DNA of 11,433 nucleotides. Source: Planctomycetaceae bacterium. GTDB taxonomy: Bacteria > Planctomycetota > Planctomycetia > Planctomycetales > Planctomycetaceae. The DNA lies in the NCBI GenBank assembly GCA_947479075.1, contig CANJZR010000066.1, positions 1-11,433 of the forward strand. Reading direction: 5' to 3'. Below, piece by piece: positions 1 through 6,569 of the stretch. Every line of letters begins with the position of its first letter. Within the stretch, counting starts at the first letter, position 1. Below the pieces are notes generated by a model, which was not told where the DNA came from, did no database searches, and worked only from the letters and a program-made list of their open reading frames with translations. The translations under genes and the position numbers were made by a program.

Positions 1-537
1 GTCTGTGTCACGCTCAAGCCGATCAACATGTTCTGTCTGATCCTGGCTCCGAAGGATCCGACGCTCGCCTTTTGGGCGATCTTGCCGATGTTCGTGCTGG
101 ATGCCGCCTTGAATGCGGGAATCGTGATTGCGAACAACGGGTTCCTGCTCAAGAACTCGCCCGTGGAGAACCGGACGATGTTCGTCGCCTCGGGAACCGC
201 AATCGCGGGGATCGTGGGTGGGATCACGGCGATCACTTCCGGTTATGCACTGACTCAGATGGACGGGCTGGCGATTCCGTTCTGGCGAGGGACGATCACC
301 GGATATCACGTGCTGTTCACGATCAGCATGTTGCTGCGGTTCGGGGCCTTGCCGATGGTTAAGCGGATTCAGGAACCGTCGACTCACCCGCCGATGCCGG
401 TTTTCTCGGATCATGTGGTCGTTGTCACGGTCTTCTGGTATCGCCGGATCGAGGGCCAGATTCGCAGCTTGCGTCCAGCTCGAACCGGTCGAAAGCGGCG
501 ACCACTGCCCGACAAGGTCACGCACTCGGCGCATTGA
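1..537 (+). CDS. MFS-like membrane transporter, C-terminal part (5' end outside the window)
   Basis: The frame is open from base 1, so the N-terminal part lies to the left; about 178 residues are visible. Hydrophobic helices are clear around bases 70-150 (FWAILPMFVLDAALNAG), 180-255 (a Gly/Ala/Ile-rich helix after NRTMFVASG) and 295-360 (GYHVLFTISMLLRFGALP). A basic tail follows, containing FWYRRIEGQIRSLRP. This pattern fits the last transmembrane helices and cytoplasmic tail of a major facilitator superfamily protein of the kind common in planctomycetes. The substrate cannot be read from this fragment. The last ~50 residues are Arg-rich and look less constrained, so a late sequence change or frameshift near the end is possible, although the tail still reads naturally in this frame. 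The gene converges with the kinase gene. Family assignment is by recognition of helix pattern and the ENRTMFVA segment, not by search. Confidence 0.7.
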   Translation, partial: VCVTLKPINMFCLILAPKDPTLAFWAILPMFVLDAALNAGIVIANNGFLLKNSPVENRTMFVASGTAIAGIVGGITAITSGYALTQMDGLAIPFWRGTITGYHVLFTISMLLRFGALPMVKRIQEPSTHPPMPVFSDHVVVVTVFWYRRIEGQIRSLRPARTGRKRRPLPDKVTHSAH

Positions 538-781
538 ACTGGACGTAGCCGTCATCGCTCCGCGTGACGAGCCTCTGCCCGCAACCTTCGGTGCTCCAGC
601 TCTGGCGACGCGTCTCGCGTAATGTTCGAACGTGACCACTGCTGGTGGCCCGCTTGGGCCGTGACGCTTGAGCCAAATCTCATGCCTCAGCGGCGAACAA
701 AGCCAATCCGCTCCAGTCAATTCTCGACCGCCCAGCCACCCCTTCAGCTCCCGAGGTCGCTGGAGGTTTCGAGATGCATTC
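538..781. other. Convergent intergenic region without a supported gene
   Basis: This gap of 244 bases separates the stop of the MFS-like gene from the stop of the kinase gene on the other strand. Short open frames cross it but have no start signal or recognisable protein. The one clear structure is the GC-rich hairpin at 647-660. Confidence 0.6.
647..660. terminator. GC-rich hairpin between convergent genes, possible terminator
   Basis: GGCCC-GCTT-GGGCC forms a perfect 5-bp stem with a 4-base loop, about 110 bases after the transporter stop and about 120 bases after the kinase stop. No T-run follows on either strand, so it is not a classical intrinsic terminator. Its position between two converging genes is what suggests transcript ending or 3'-end protection. 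A second short stem, CCAC/GTGG (636-639 with 645-648), overlaps it and would compete with it. Confidence 0.3.
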
Positions 782-3322
782 TCAGTACGACAAGTTCCCG
801 CCAAAGTCCGGAGCCCCGCCCGCTCGGATGGTCGTCATCCATTGGTTCAACTTCGGGTCTAGCCAAAACTTGCCACAGAGGTCCAAGTACTCCAGCACGA
901 CATCCTGCTGTCCCTGTTCGAGCAGTTCCTTGGCCAGCGACATATTCGGTCCGAACGAGCTCAGCGAGGGTGAGCCGGTCGACTTGCCCGCCAGGAGCAG
1001 GTACTTCCCTGCGTCGTCGGCATCTCCTGCTCTCAAGGCCACCCGACCGAGAATAAGATTTCCATTGTGGACGCCCTCGCCCTGGTCACCGGTCTGGATG
1101 AGCCGCTCTGCATAGCCTTTTGCCTTGTCGTTCGCACCCGCATTGAATGCAGCTTTCGCTAGGTAGCCGAGTTCATAGGAGTTCACTTTCAAGGCTCCTT
1201 TGAGCTTCAGAGCCAGCTCAAACTGCATCAATGCCTTTTCTGAAAACTCGCGTCCGTTTTCCTCAGAACGCGGATCATTGGAAGAGAGCTGGTACAACTG
1301 CCCCAAGTCTTGTGCCCACTGTGGGTTCTTGGGATCAATCGTCTGAGCTTTCTTCAGAAGCTCTTCCGAGAGATCTCGCTCAGGGAGTAGGAAAAAGTGG
1401 GCCGCATTCCCCAAGATCTCCGAGTTCTCTGGATGGTCTTCGACGGTCTTCAGCCAGAGTGCCCTCACTTTGCTGTAGCTCTTGGGATCGATCCCGGCAT
1501 TCACCTGCGACTCCGGCACAGCTGCCGCTTCTGACTGGGGATAGTTTTCGACGACCCAGCAGACGAGTTTCAGATGTGGCTCGCGTGCAGCGGGGGTGAA
1601 GATCGTCTTTTGCCAGTAGTAGCCGAGGAGTTGCAGACGTGACTCGACATCGGATGGGTCTGCATCCGCGGTGGCTTGGAGGGCCTTCGCCGCCTCTTCA
1701 GAAAGACGGTTCCCCTGCATCATGAGTGTTTGCTGAGCATGTTCCGGCAGCGACATTTTGGAGAGTGCTTTTGGGGGAGACGTGGGTTGCGCGTCCTTCG
1801 CGGCGTTCGCCACTGATCCCTCCCTGGCCTCGCTGCGAGTGACTTTGACCACCACGGTTTCCCCTCGACGCAGAGTGAAGCTGTCATGGTCGACTTCGAA
1901 TTCATTCTTCTTTTCCCCGAGGTCGACTTGATATTCACCGCTCGGAAGTCGTTTCACTTCTGTGCCGGTGAGAGTATCAATGAACGTCGCGCTCAGTTGG
2001 GAGCCTCCCGCTCCATCGGGGTCTTGTGTGATTGTGACCTTCACGGAGTCATCAGCGGATTCGATCTTGAGGGTGCCTTTGTCGGTTTGGACATAAATCA
2101 CTGAGGCGACTAACAGGGCCAACGCGGCGCTCGCCCATGTGAGCGTCCAACTCCGCTGCCGACTCGATCGTCCAGCATTGGATGATGCGGTGAGGACAGT
2201 GGTCGGCTGGGCGGCTACCGCGAACGGTGCCAGCGCCGTCGCCACCTGTTGAGGCGTCTGGAAACGCTGGTTTGGGTCTTTCAATAGCATGCGGGCGATG
2301 ATGTCGGACAACTCCTGGGGCACTTCGGGCCTCAATGTATGAATCGCGAGCGACACTGTTTCGGCGTGGTCTTTTAGTCGCTCCGCAACACTTCCCGACG
2401 AGAAGGGAGCCCGTCCACAGAGCAGGTAATACAGTGTCGCTCCCAAGCTGTAGATATCGCTCCGGATGTCGGCCCGATGTGCATTCTGGGCTTGCTCCGG
2501 GGAGATAAAGTCTGGCGTTCCCATCACCGAGCCCGCAGCTGTCAGACTCCCATCGCTGAACGCTGCATCACTTCTGGTACCAACCGTTTCAGCCGTCAGC
2601 GATGCCAACCCAAAGTCAAGAATCTTGACGGTCCCCGAGGCCAGCATCAGGTTGTGTGGCTTGATATCCCGATGCACGATTCCTTGCTCATGAGCGAACT
2701 GCAAGCCGACCGCCGCTTGCCGGGCATAGTCGCACGCATCACTCACGGGAAGCGGACCGCACCCCTTGACCAGCGAGGCCAGATTCAACCCGTCGACATA
2801 CTCCATCACGAGGATGTGAAGCTCGTCACTCTGCTCCGCGTCATAGGCGGTCACGATATTGACGTGCGAGAGACGGGCAGCTGTACGGACTTCTCGTTGA
2901 AAACGTTCGACGACTTCCGGATCGCGGACCAGTTTCTTATTGATGACTTTGAGGGCGACAATGCGTCCCATACTGCGATGTTCCGCCTGGAAGACATCGC
3001 CCATGCCTCCTCTGGCGAGCAATCCAATCACGTTGTAGCGAGGATGATTCACGAGCGATGGTGGAATCGCCTCGTTGTCCTCCCACTGCTCCGAAAGTTC
3101 TTCCGCGCCGCTCGTCTGACGCAGCAAGCCGACAAACGTGTCATCTGATGACAGGCTGAGAAGTGTTTCGCAACATGTACCGCACCCCTCAATGTGGTTC
3201 TCGACCAAGACAGCATCCGTGGGCGACAATTGCCCGTGACTAAATGCCGTCAACTCTTTCAAGCTGGGGTGTTGCAGGGGTGTGGGCATGTTTATCGACT
3301 CATCTCGTCGGTCGGGAGGCAT
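782..3322 (-). CDS. Membrane Ser/Thr protein kinase with N-terminal zinc-binding anti-sigma (ZAS) motif and TPR-like C-terminal region
   Basis: This is a protein of 846 residues. Residues ~15-60 hold a zf-HC2-like motif: H43-x3-C47-x2-C50 with an upstream H18, the ZAS signature. A complete Hanks-type kinase domain spans ~97-367. It has the glycine loop GLLARGGMGDVF (100-111), the VALK lysine K125, helix-C E144, the catalytic loop HRDIKPHN (217-224), D236-F-G, and SPE at 274-276 in place of APE. All catalytic residues are present, so it should be active. One transmembrane helix lies at ~392-411. The outer part has a beta-rich PEGA-like stretch (~415-497), a Pro/Ala/Ser linker, and TPR-like helical repeats (~540-820). 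It follows the ECF sigma gene by 60 bases on the same strand, so the two are probably co-transcribed. The start is uncertain: ATG 3322 lacks a good ribosome site, and ATG 3289 (M12) sits just before the conserved domain. Inference: it senses a periplasmic or membrane signal and controls the neighbouring sigma factor. Confidence 0.92.
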   Translation of the reverse strand: MPPDRRDESINMPTPLQHPSLKELTAFSHGQLSPTDAVLVENHIEGCGTCCETLLSLSSDDTFVGLLRQTSGAEELSEQWEDNEAIPPSLVNHPRYNVIGLLARGGMGDVFQAEHRSMGRIVALKVINKKLVRDPEVVERFQREVRTAARLSHVNIVTAYDAEQSDELHILVMEYVDGLNLASLVKGCGPLPVSDACDYARQAAVGLQFAHEQGIVHRDIKPHNLMLASGTVKILDFGLASLTAETVGTRSDAAFSDGSLTAAGSVMGTPDFISPEQAQNAHRADIRSDIYSLGATLYYLLCGRAPFSSGSVAERLKDHAETVSLAIHTLRPEVPQELSDIIARMLLKDPNQRFQTPQQVATALAPFAVAAQPTTVLTASSNAGRSSRQRSWTLTWASAALALLVASVIYVQTDKGTLKIESADDSVKVTITQDPDGAGGSQLSATFIDTLTGTEVKRLPSGEYQVDLGEKKNEFEVDHDSFTLRRGETVVVKVTRSEAREGSVANAAKDAQPTSPPKALSKMSLPEHAQQTLMMQGNRLSEEAAKALQATADADPSDVESRLQLLGYYWQKTIFTPAAREPHLKLVCWVVENYPQSEAAAVPESQVNAGIDPKSYSKVRALWLKTVEDHPENSEILGNAAHFFLLPERDLSEELLKKAQTIDPKNPQWAQDLGQLYQLSSNDPRSEENGREFSEKALMQFELALKLKGALKVNSYELGYLAKAAFNAGANDKAKGYAERLIQTGDQGEGVHNGNLILGRVALRAGDADDAGKYLLLAGKSTGSPSLSSFGPNMSLAKELLEQGQQDVVLEYLDLCGKFWLDPKLNQWMTTIRAGGAPDFGGNLSY

Positions 3323-3342
3323 CAGCGGATTCGGACAAGGAA

Positions 3343-3358
3343 TCTCAAGCTATTGAGA
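3343..3358 (-). promoter_or_regulatory. Perfect stem-loop between sigma factor and kinase genes
   Basis: TCTCAA and TTGAGA form a 6-bp stem around a 4-base loop (TAGC on the minus strand, GCTA on the plus strand). It lies in the 60-base spacer between the sigma stop and the kinase ATG at 3322. It could tune kinase translation or processing of the shared mRNA. It is not followed by a T-run, so it is not a typical terminator. The role is inference. Confidence 0.35.
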
Positions 3359-3382
3359 AAGTGCTGTTCCTCCAAAATCCAT
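3350..3382 (-). CDS. Possible 10-codon leader mini-ORF (MDFGGTALSQ)
   Basis: Directly after the TGA of the sigma gene an ATG (3382-3380) opens a frame of ten codons ending in TAG (3352-3350). The mini-ORF contains GGAGGA, which is the best Shine-Dalgarno match in the spacer but has no start codon at a useful distance after it. The TAG lies in the loop of the 3343-3358 hairpin. The mini-ORF is in the same frame as the kinase, with nine sense codons between TAG and the kinase ATG. Translation of it could follow by termination-reinitiation from the sigma gene. It may equally be chance; no conservation can be checked here. Confidence 0.2.
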   Translation of the reverse strand: MDFGGTALSQ

Positions 3383-3994
3383 TCACAAGATTGTCGGAAA
3401 ATTCCCAGCCCATTCGACCAAGCTGACCGCTTCTTGTCGTAACCTGCTCAAAACACGTGACTTCGCAATAAAGATCGCATTCAGGGACAGTCCCATTTCT
3501 CGGGCGACGATGTCGGGACGCTCTCCGTGGAGAGCGACTCGTGTAAAGGCGGTCCAAGTCTCAGAGGAGAATCGGGCGCGGGATAATTCGAGCAACTGAT
3601 GAAGTACAAAGAGATCGTGTTGCCGATCCCACAGCTGGCTCGTGGCGCTGGCAGAATCCTCCAATTGGGTCAGTCGGCGTTCGATATCAGAGTCATCCGC
3701 AGCGAGCGGACGGCGATCTCTCGCTCTCCAGAAGTTTCGCAAGCGGTTGACGAGAATATTCCTCAGCCAAGTTCGAAACGCACCCGGTCGACCGTTGTGC
3801 TCGAACGATTTCAGCCCCGTTGATACCGTTAGCAACACCTCTTGCAACAAATCATCCTCATCGGCGGCTTGCACACCGAACTTGCGAATCCAGACAACCA
3901 GAAGAGGGCGATAGAGCCCAAACATCCTCACCCACGCCTCGGAATCTTCCCCGAGTCGCAAACGGTTAATCAAAGTGAGTGATGTGCTTTCCAT
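3383..3994 (-). CDS. RNA polymerase sigma factor, ECF (sigma-70) family
   Basis: This is an alternative sigma factor that would direct RNA polymerase to a small regulon. From ATG 3994 it has 203 residues, normal for ECF factors. Region 2 is clear: DEDDLLQEVLL (region 2.2, ~45-55) followed by FRTWLRNILVNRLRNFWRAR (regions 2.3-2.4, ~73-92). An acidic linker follows, then region 4 with the helix-turn-helix DIVAREMGLSLNAIFIAKSRV (~161-181) and the closing SRLRQE. GTG at 4015 would add seven residues, but MESTSLTLINRLR is the usual beginning of planctomycete ECF proteins, so ATG 3994 is preferred. Neither start has a strong ribosome site. It is the first gene of a pair with the downstream ZAS-kinase, and no separate anti-sigma gene is present. 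ECF factors paired with Ser/Thr kinases are a known planctomycete theme. The regulon is unknown. Confidence 0.93.
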   Translation of the reverse strand: MESTSLTLINRLRLGEDSEAWVRMFGLYRPLLVVWIRKFGVQAADEDDLLQEVLLTVSTGLKSFEHNGRPGAFRTWLRNILVNRLRNFWRARDRRPLAADDSDIERRLTQLEDSASATSQLWDRQHDLFVLHQLLELSRARFSSETWTAFTRVALHGERPDIVAREMGLSLNAIFIAKSRVLSRLRQEAVSLVEWAGNFPTIL

Positions 3995-4110
3995 AGAGCA
4001 GTCGTCGAATATCACGTCAGACTGTGGTCAGGCTGAACAATGACATATCCGTATTCCAGAGAGGAGTCACAACTTTCGGTTTCACGGGTATGCAGTAAAA
4101 ACAACTGAAA

Positions 4111-4139
4111 ATTCGATCTCATCAGACGTTCATCGTCAA
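4111..4139 (-). promoter_or_regulatory. Candidate sigma-70-type promoter for the sigma factor-kinase pair
   Basis: On the minus strand TTGACG (4139-4134) is followed after exactly 17 bases by TCGAAT (4116-4111), matching 5 of 6 and 4 of 6 consensus bases. It would give a leader of about 110 bases before ATG 3994. This is pattern matching only; ECF factors often also control their own promoter with a different motif. Confidence 0.3.
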
Positions 4140-4277
4140 GTTCCCTCGCTCAACTGCGATGATGGAATGGCATAGATTTGCCTTTTGAGAGCCAATCATT
4201 GCCCGCTGCAACTCTCTCCCACTTCGCGTGTCGTCGAAAATCGCTCTCGCAGCAAATGGCCTGATTTTCTAAGTTCC

Positions 4278-4308
4278 CCCCTGAACCCGGTTTTGAATGG
4301 TTCAGTGG
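4278..4308. repeat. Inverted repeat upstream of the CFA-synthase-like gene
   Basis: CTGAACC (4281-4287) and GGTTCAG (4299-4305) form a perfect 7-bp inverted repeat with an 11-base spacer. One mismatch followed by CC/GG extends it to 4278-4308. It ends 52 bases before the ATG of the methyltransferase gene, a sensible place for an operator or leader hairpin. The function is inference. Confidence 0.35.
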
Positions 4309-4360
4309 ACCCGTCGCAGGCAAAGGTCGGGTACGATGCAGTAGGAAATGGAGTTCCTCG

Positions 4361-5722
4361 ATGTTCGGAAATGAAACGACTGCTCAGCGGCAGATTCGCC
4401 GCGCGACTGAACTGTTCAACTACTTGCGTCCGCTGCTGAATACTCCGATCTCGATACGGCTCTGGGACGGCAGCGTCGTGGCCCTCGGCGAGAATCCCAG
4501 ACCGGGTATGGAAATCGTGCTCTCCGGGCCGGGCGTCATCGCGACACTGATGCGCAGCCCCAAGGCGGACACGCTGATGAGGCTTTACGCCCTCGGCAAG
4601 ATCGACCTGCGCGGGGCCGATATGGTGACCTTTATCGAAACGGCTCGCGTCAAGAACACGCGCAAGAAGGTGAAGTCTCTCCCGCTGGGGCTGATGGCAA
4701 AGTTCGCTTCGTCCTTTCTGTTTGCGAAGGGGGAGTCGACGCAGGTCGAACATTGCTACTCCGGCGATGAGACTGGTCGTAAACGTGAGCAGCAAGAGAA
4801 CCAGGACTTCATCCAGTTCCATTACGACCTGAGCAACGATTTCTACAAGCTTTTCCTCGACGAGCAGATGGTCTACAGCTGTGGCTATTTCCATGACTGG
4901 AACGAGTCCCTCGAACAGGCCCAGATCAACAAGCTCGACATGATCTGCCGCAAGCTGCAGCTCAAGCCCGGTGAGCGAATGCTTGATATCGGTTGTGGAT
5001 GGGGGGCGTTGATCTGTCACGCGGCGAAGAACTACGGCGTTCACGCCCACGGGATTACGCTGTCCAAAGAGCAGCTGGCGCTGACTCATGAACGCATCGC
5101 GAAGATGGGGCTGCAGGGGCTGGTTACAGCGGAGCTCAAGGATTATGCGTACGTCGAAGGGCCGTTCGACAAGATCTCCAGCGTGGGGATGGTCGAGCAT
5201 GTCGGAATCGACAACATGGCGGGGTACATGGCCAAGGTGAACTCGCTGTTGCGGGATCGCGGGCTGTTCCTCAATCATGGGATCACTCGTCCGGCCAAGG
5301 TGACGGATAAGGCGTTCCGCAAGATGAATGCGGATCGGCGACTACTGGCCAAGTACATCTTCCCGGGCGGCGAACTCGATCATCTCGGGCACATGGTCCA
5401 GTGCATGGAGAGCCGTGGCTTTGACGTGCATGATGTGGAAGGGTGGCGCGATCACTACTCGATGACGTGTCGGCACTGGTGCAAGCGGCTGGAGGCGAAT
5501 CGCGAAGAGGCGATCCGTCAGGTCGGTGAGGAAAAGTACCGGCTCTGGGCTCTCTATCTGGCCTGCTGTGTGTTTTTGCTGGGCGAAGGGAATGCCCGCA
5601 TCTATCAGACTGTCGCGACCAAGCACCAGACCAAGGGACTCAGCGGGATGCCATGTACTCGCGAGCATCTCTTTCAGCCTCGGCCGACTGCAGGCGAGGC
5701 TGGTCAGCGCCGGGCCGCGTAA
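4361..5722 (+). CDS. cfa: Cyclopropane-fatty-acyl-phospholipid synthase family methyltransferase
   Basis: Family members transfer a methylene or methyl group from S-adenosylmethionine to the double bond of unsaturated acyl chains in membrane phospholipids, acting at the inner membrane face. The protein has 453 residues (E. coli Cfa has 382). An N-terminal domain (~1-125) precedes the catalytic core. The core carries FHYDLSNDFYKLFLD (153-167), MVYSCGYF (170-177), the SAM-binding motif LDIGCGWG (208-215), GITLSKEQ (231-238), SSVGMVEHVG (273-282), LNHGIT (304-309) and KYIFPGG (331-337). C174, E279, H306, I308 and Y366 line up with the E. coli bicarbonate-site residues C139, E239, H266, I268 and Y317, so the enzyme looks intact. 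GGAG at 4350-4353, seven bases before ATG, supports the start. The gene stands alone, diverging from the sigma gene. A related lipid C-methyltransferase or a branched-chain-forming enzyme is possible, so the exact product is less sure than the family. Confidence 0.93.
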   Translation: MFGNETTAQRQIRRATELFNYLRPLLNTPISIRLWDGSVVALGENPRPGMEIVLSGPGVIATLMRSPKADTLMRLYALGKIDLRGADMVTFIETARVKNTRKKVKSLPLGLMAKFASSFLFAKGESTQVEHCYSGDETGRKREQQENQDFIQFHYDLSNDFYKLFLDEQMVYSCGYFHDWNESLEQAQINKLDMICRKLQLKPGERMLDIGCGWGALICHAAKNYGVHAHGITLSKEQLALTHERIAKMGLQGLVTAELKDYAYVEGPFDKISSVGMVEHVGIDNMAGYMAKVNSLLRDRGLFLNHGITRPAKVTDKAFRKMNADRRLLAKYIFPGGELDHLGHMVQCMESRGFDVHDVEGWRDHYSMTCRHWCKRLEANREEAIRQVGEEKYRLWALYLACCVFLLGEGNARIYQTVATKHQTKGLSGMPCTREHLFQPRPTAGEAGQRRAA

Positions 5723-5783
5723 GTCTGATGGCCGGGGCAGAGAGAGAGTCCGAGTCGTCGATGATTTCTCGCCCATCCTCTGA

Positions 5784-5865
5784 ACCGCGAAGCGGTGGTA
5801 GTCAATAGCCTTGGGCGTCAGCCCAAGGACTTCAGGTAGCCGTTATCTGGCAGCCGCGAAGCGGC
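5784..5865. repeat. REP-like array: two copies of a ~21-base hairpin repeat flanking a third stem-loop
   Basis: Copy 1 starts at 5784 and has the stem ACCGC/GCGGT (5784-5796) around loop GAA. Copy 2 starts at 5853 and has the stem GCCGC/GCGGC (5853-5865), also around GAA. After each stem the copies continue in parallel: GGTAGTCA in copy 1 and GATAGCCA in copy 2. Between them CCTTGGGC (5809-5816) and GCCCAAGG (5821-5828) form a perfect 8-bp stem with loop GTCA. The outermost stem pair is A-T in copy 1 and G-C in copy 2, so both bases changed together and pairing was kept. This suggests selection on, or inheritance of, a folded element such as a repetitive extragenic palindrome. The array lies between two converging genes. 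Confidence 0.6.
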
Positions 5866-5928
5866 GATAGCCATTGCATCAAGACGCAGCAATCATCGAA
5901 ATTCAACGGGCGAGGTGTGATTCCCTCT

Positions 5929-5964
5929 CCGTCGCCTGCTTGAGGCTTCGACGGTTCTTATTCT
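5929..5964 (+). terminator. Terminator-like hairpin downstream of the CFA-synthase-like gene
   Basis: CCGTC-GCCT (5929-5937) pairs with AGGC (5943-5946) and GACGG (5950-5954), giving nine base pairs with a 5-base loop and a 3-base bulge TTC. The T-rich stretch TTCTTATTCT (5955-5964) follows on the plus strand. It could end the methyltransferase transcript about 210 bases after its stop. The bulge and the imperfect T-run lower confidence. Confidence 0.4.
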
Positions 5965-5969
5965 CACTT

Positions 5970-5992
5970 GGGCTTACGCTGGCGATGAGCCC
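5970..5992 (-). repeat. Inverted repeat overlapping the stop codon of the MEKHLA gene
   Basis: GGGCT (5970-5974) and AGCCC (5988-5992) form a 5-bp stem with a 13-base loop. The TAA stop (5976-5974) lies at the edge of this structure. The TTGGGC at its left side (5968-5973) echoes the stem of the 5809-5828 hairpin, so it may be a decayed member of the same repeat family. The stem is short and the evidence weak. Confidence 0.25.
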
Positions 5993-6477
5993 GCGGTTTT
6001 CACTTCGTCGATAAATACCCAGTCGGAGAAAGTCGCAGCCTGTCCGGCGGGGTGGCCTTGCTCATTGACAATGTTCCAGACGGTCGCTCGATCAATGCGA
6101 AAGCGACGACCGGTCGAAGAAACTCGTATCCCCTGGTAGTCGTCGATGTAACCCTGACGCGTGGTCGCTTCGAGCATTCTGGCTCGCTCATCGCGGTGGA
6201 CAGGCTCAGCTGTCAGGCGAGAAGGGGTTTGCAGGAACTTCTCGAGTGGCAGTTCCCATAATCGCAGAGCGACGGCATTCGCCGAATTCAGGATCGGGTC
6301 GGGCTGCGTTCCGTGCGAGACGATGACGAAAGGGGCCTCGAAGACGCGGCGGGCTTGCTCTTCGAACGTTCCCGATCGATCGATCAGTTCGGCCCCCACC
6401 CAGCGGTGGTACGAATCGAGCAGGCGTTGGATCTGTCGTTGCCAGTCTGGGTTGAGCCAGGGAGTTTCGTAAAGCAT
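5974..6477 (-). CDS. MEKHLA (PAS-like) domain protein
   Basis: This is a small soluble protein of 167 residues with no signal peptide or membrane helix. The segment ~48-152 matches the bacterial MEKHLA domain, a PAS-related fold: PFVIVSHGTQPDPILNSAN (49-67), LWELPLE (73-79), TPSRLTAEPVHRDERARML (84-102), GYIDDYQGIRVSSTGRRFRI (109-128) and AATFSDW (147-153). PAS-like folds often bind small ligands or redox cofactors, but the role of stand-alone bacterial MEKHLA proteins is not established, and no output domain is attached. ATG 6477 is the natural start, though no clear ribosome site precedes it. It lies 92 bases downstream of the propeller gene on the same strand and may be read with it. The last residues (TAGSSPA) extend past the domain and are encoded within a short inverted repeat (5970-5992). 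Confidence 0.82.
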   Translation of the reverse strand: MLYETPWLNPDWQRQIQRLLDSYHRWVGAELIDRSGTFEEQARRVFEAPFVIVSHGTQPDPILNSANAVALRLWELPLEKFLQTPSRLTAEPVHRDERARMLEATTRQGYIDDYQGIRVSSTGRRFRIDRATVWNIVNEQGHPAGQAATFSDWVFIDEVKTAGSSPA

Positions 6478-6569
6478 ATTCGAGGGGAGATGAGGCAGTG
6501 TCGTTCGTCAGTGATTCCAAGGGCCCGGTGCATTCAACAGCTTGTGGATTGAACATCACCAGGAGTCGG

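Larger units (their letters stand above)
4016..4360. other. Divergent intergenic region between sigma factor and CFA-synthase-like gene
   Basis: About 345 bases separate the sigma factor from the methyltransferase gene, which are transcribed away from each other. The region should hold both promoters. I see a candidate promoter for the sigma gene (4111-4139) and an inverted repeat (4278-4308) ahead of the methyltransferase gene. No convincing -35/-10 pair was found for the latter, and there is no small gene I can support. Confidence 0.6.
5723..5973. other. Convergent intergenic region rich in hairpins
   Basis: This gap of 251 bases lies between the stops of the methyltransferase (+) and the MEKHLA protein (-). 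It contains the REP-like array (5784-5865) and a terminator-like hairpin (5929-5964). No gene is supported in it. Confidence 0.6.

Noticed and set aside
413..1056. Overlapping plus-strand open frames after the transporter
   Set aside because: They have no ribosome site or recognisable protein, and the later part is antisense to the kinase C-terminus. A frameshifted transporter tail was considered, but the FWYRRIEGQIRSLRP tail is natural in the annotated frame.
2477..3148. Plus-strand open frame (223 codons) inside the kinase gene
   Set aside because: It is antisense to the catalytic kinase domain, whose motifs are complete; its translation shows no domain.
4196..5278. Long minus-strand open frame (360 codons) opposite the methyltransferase gene
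   Set aside because: It lies antisense to a well-supported enzyme with all family motifs. Its His/Arg/Leu/Val-rich product matches nothing recognisable, as expected from the complement of a GC-rich gene.
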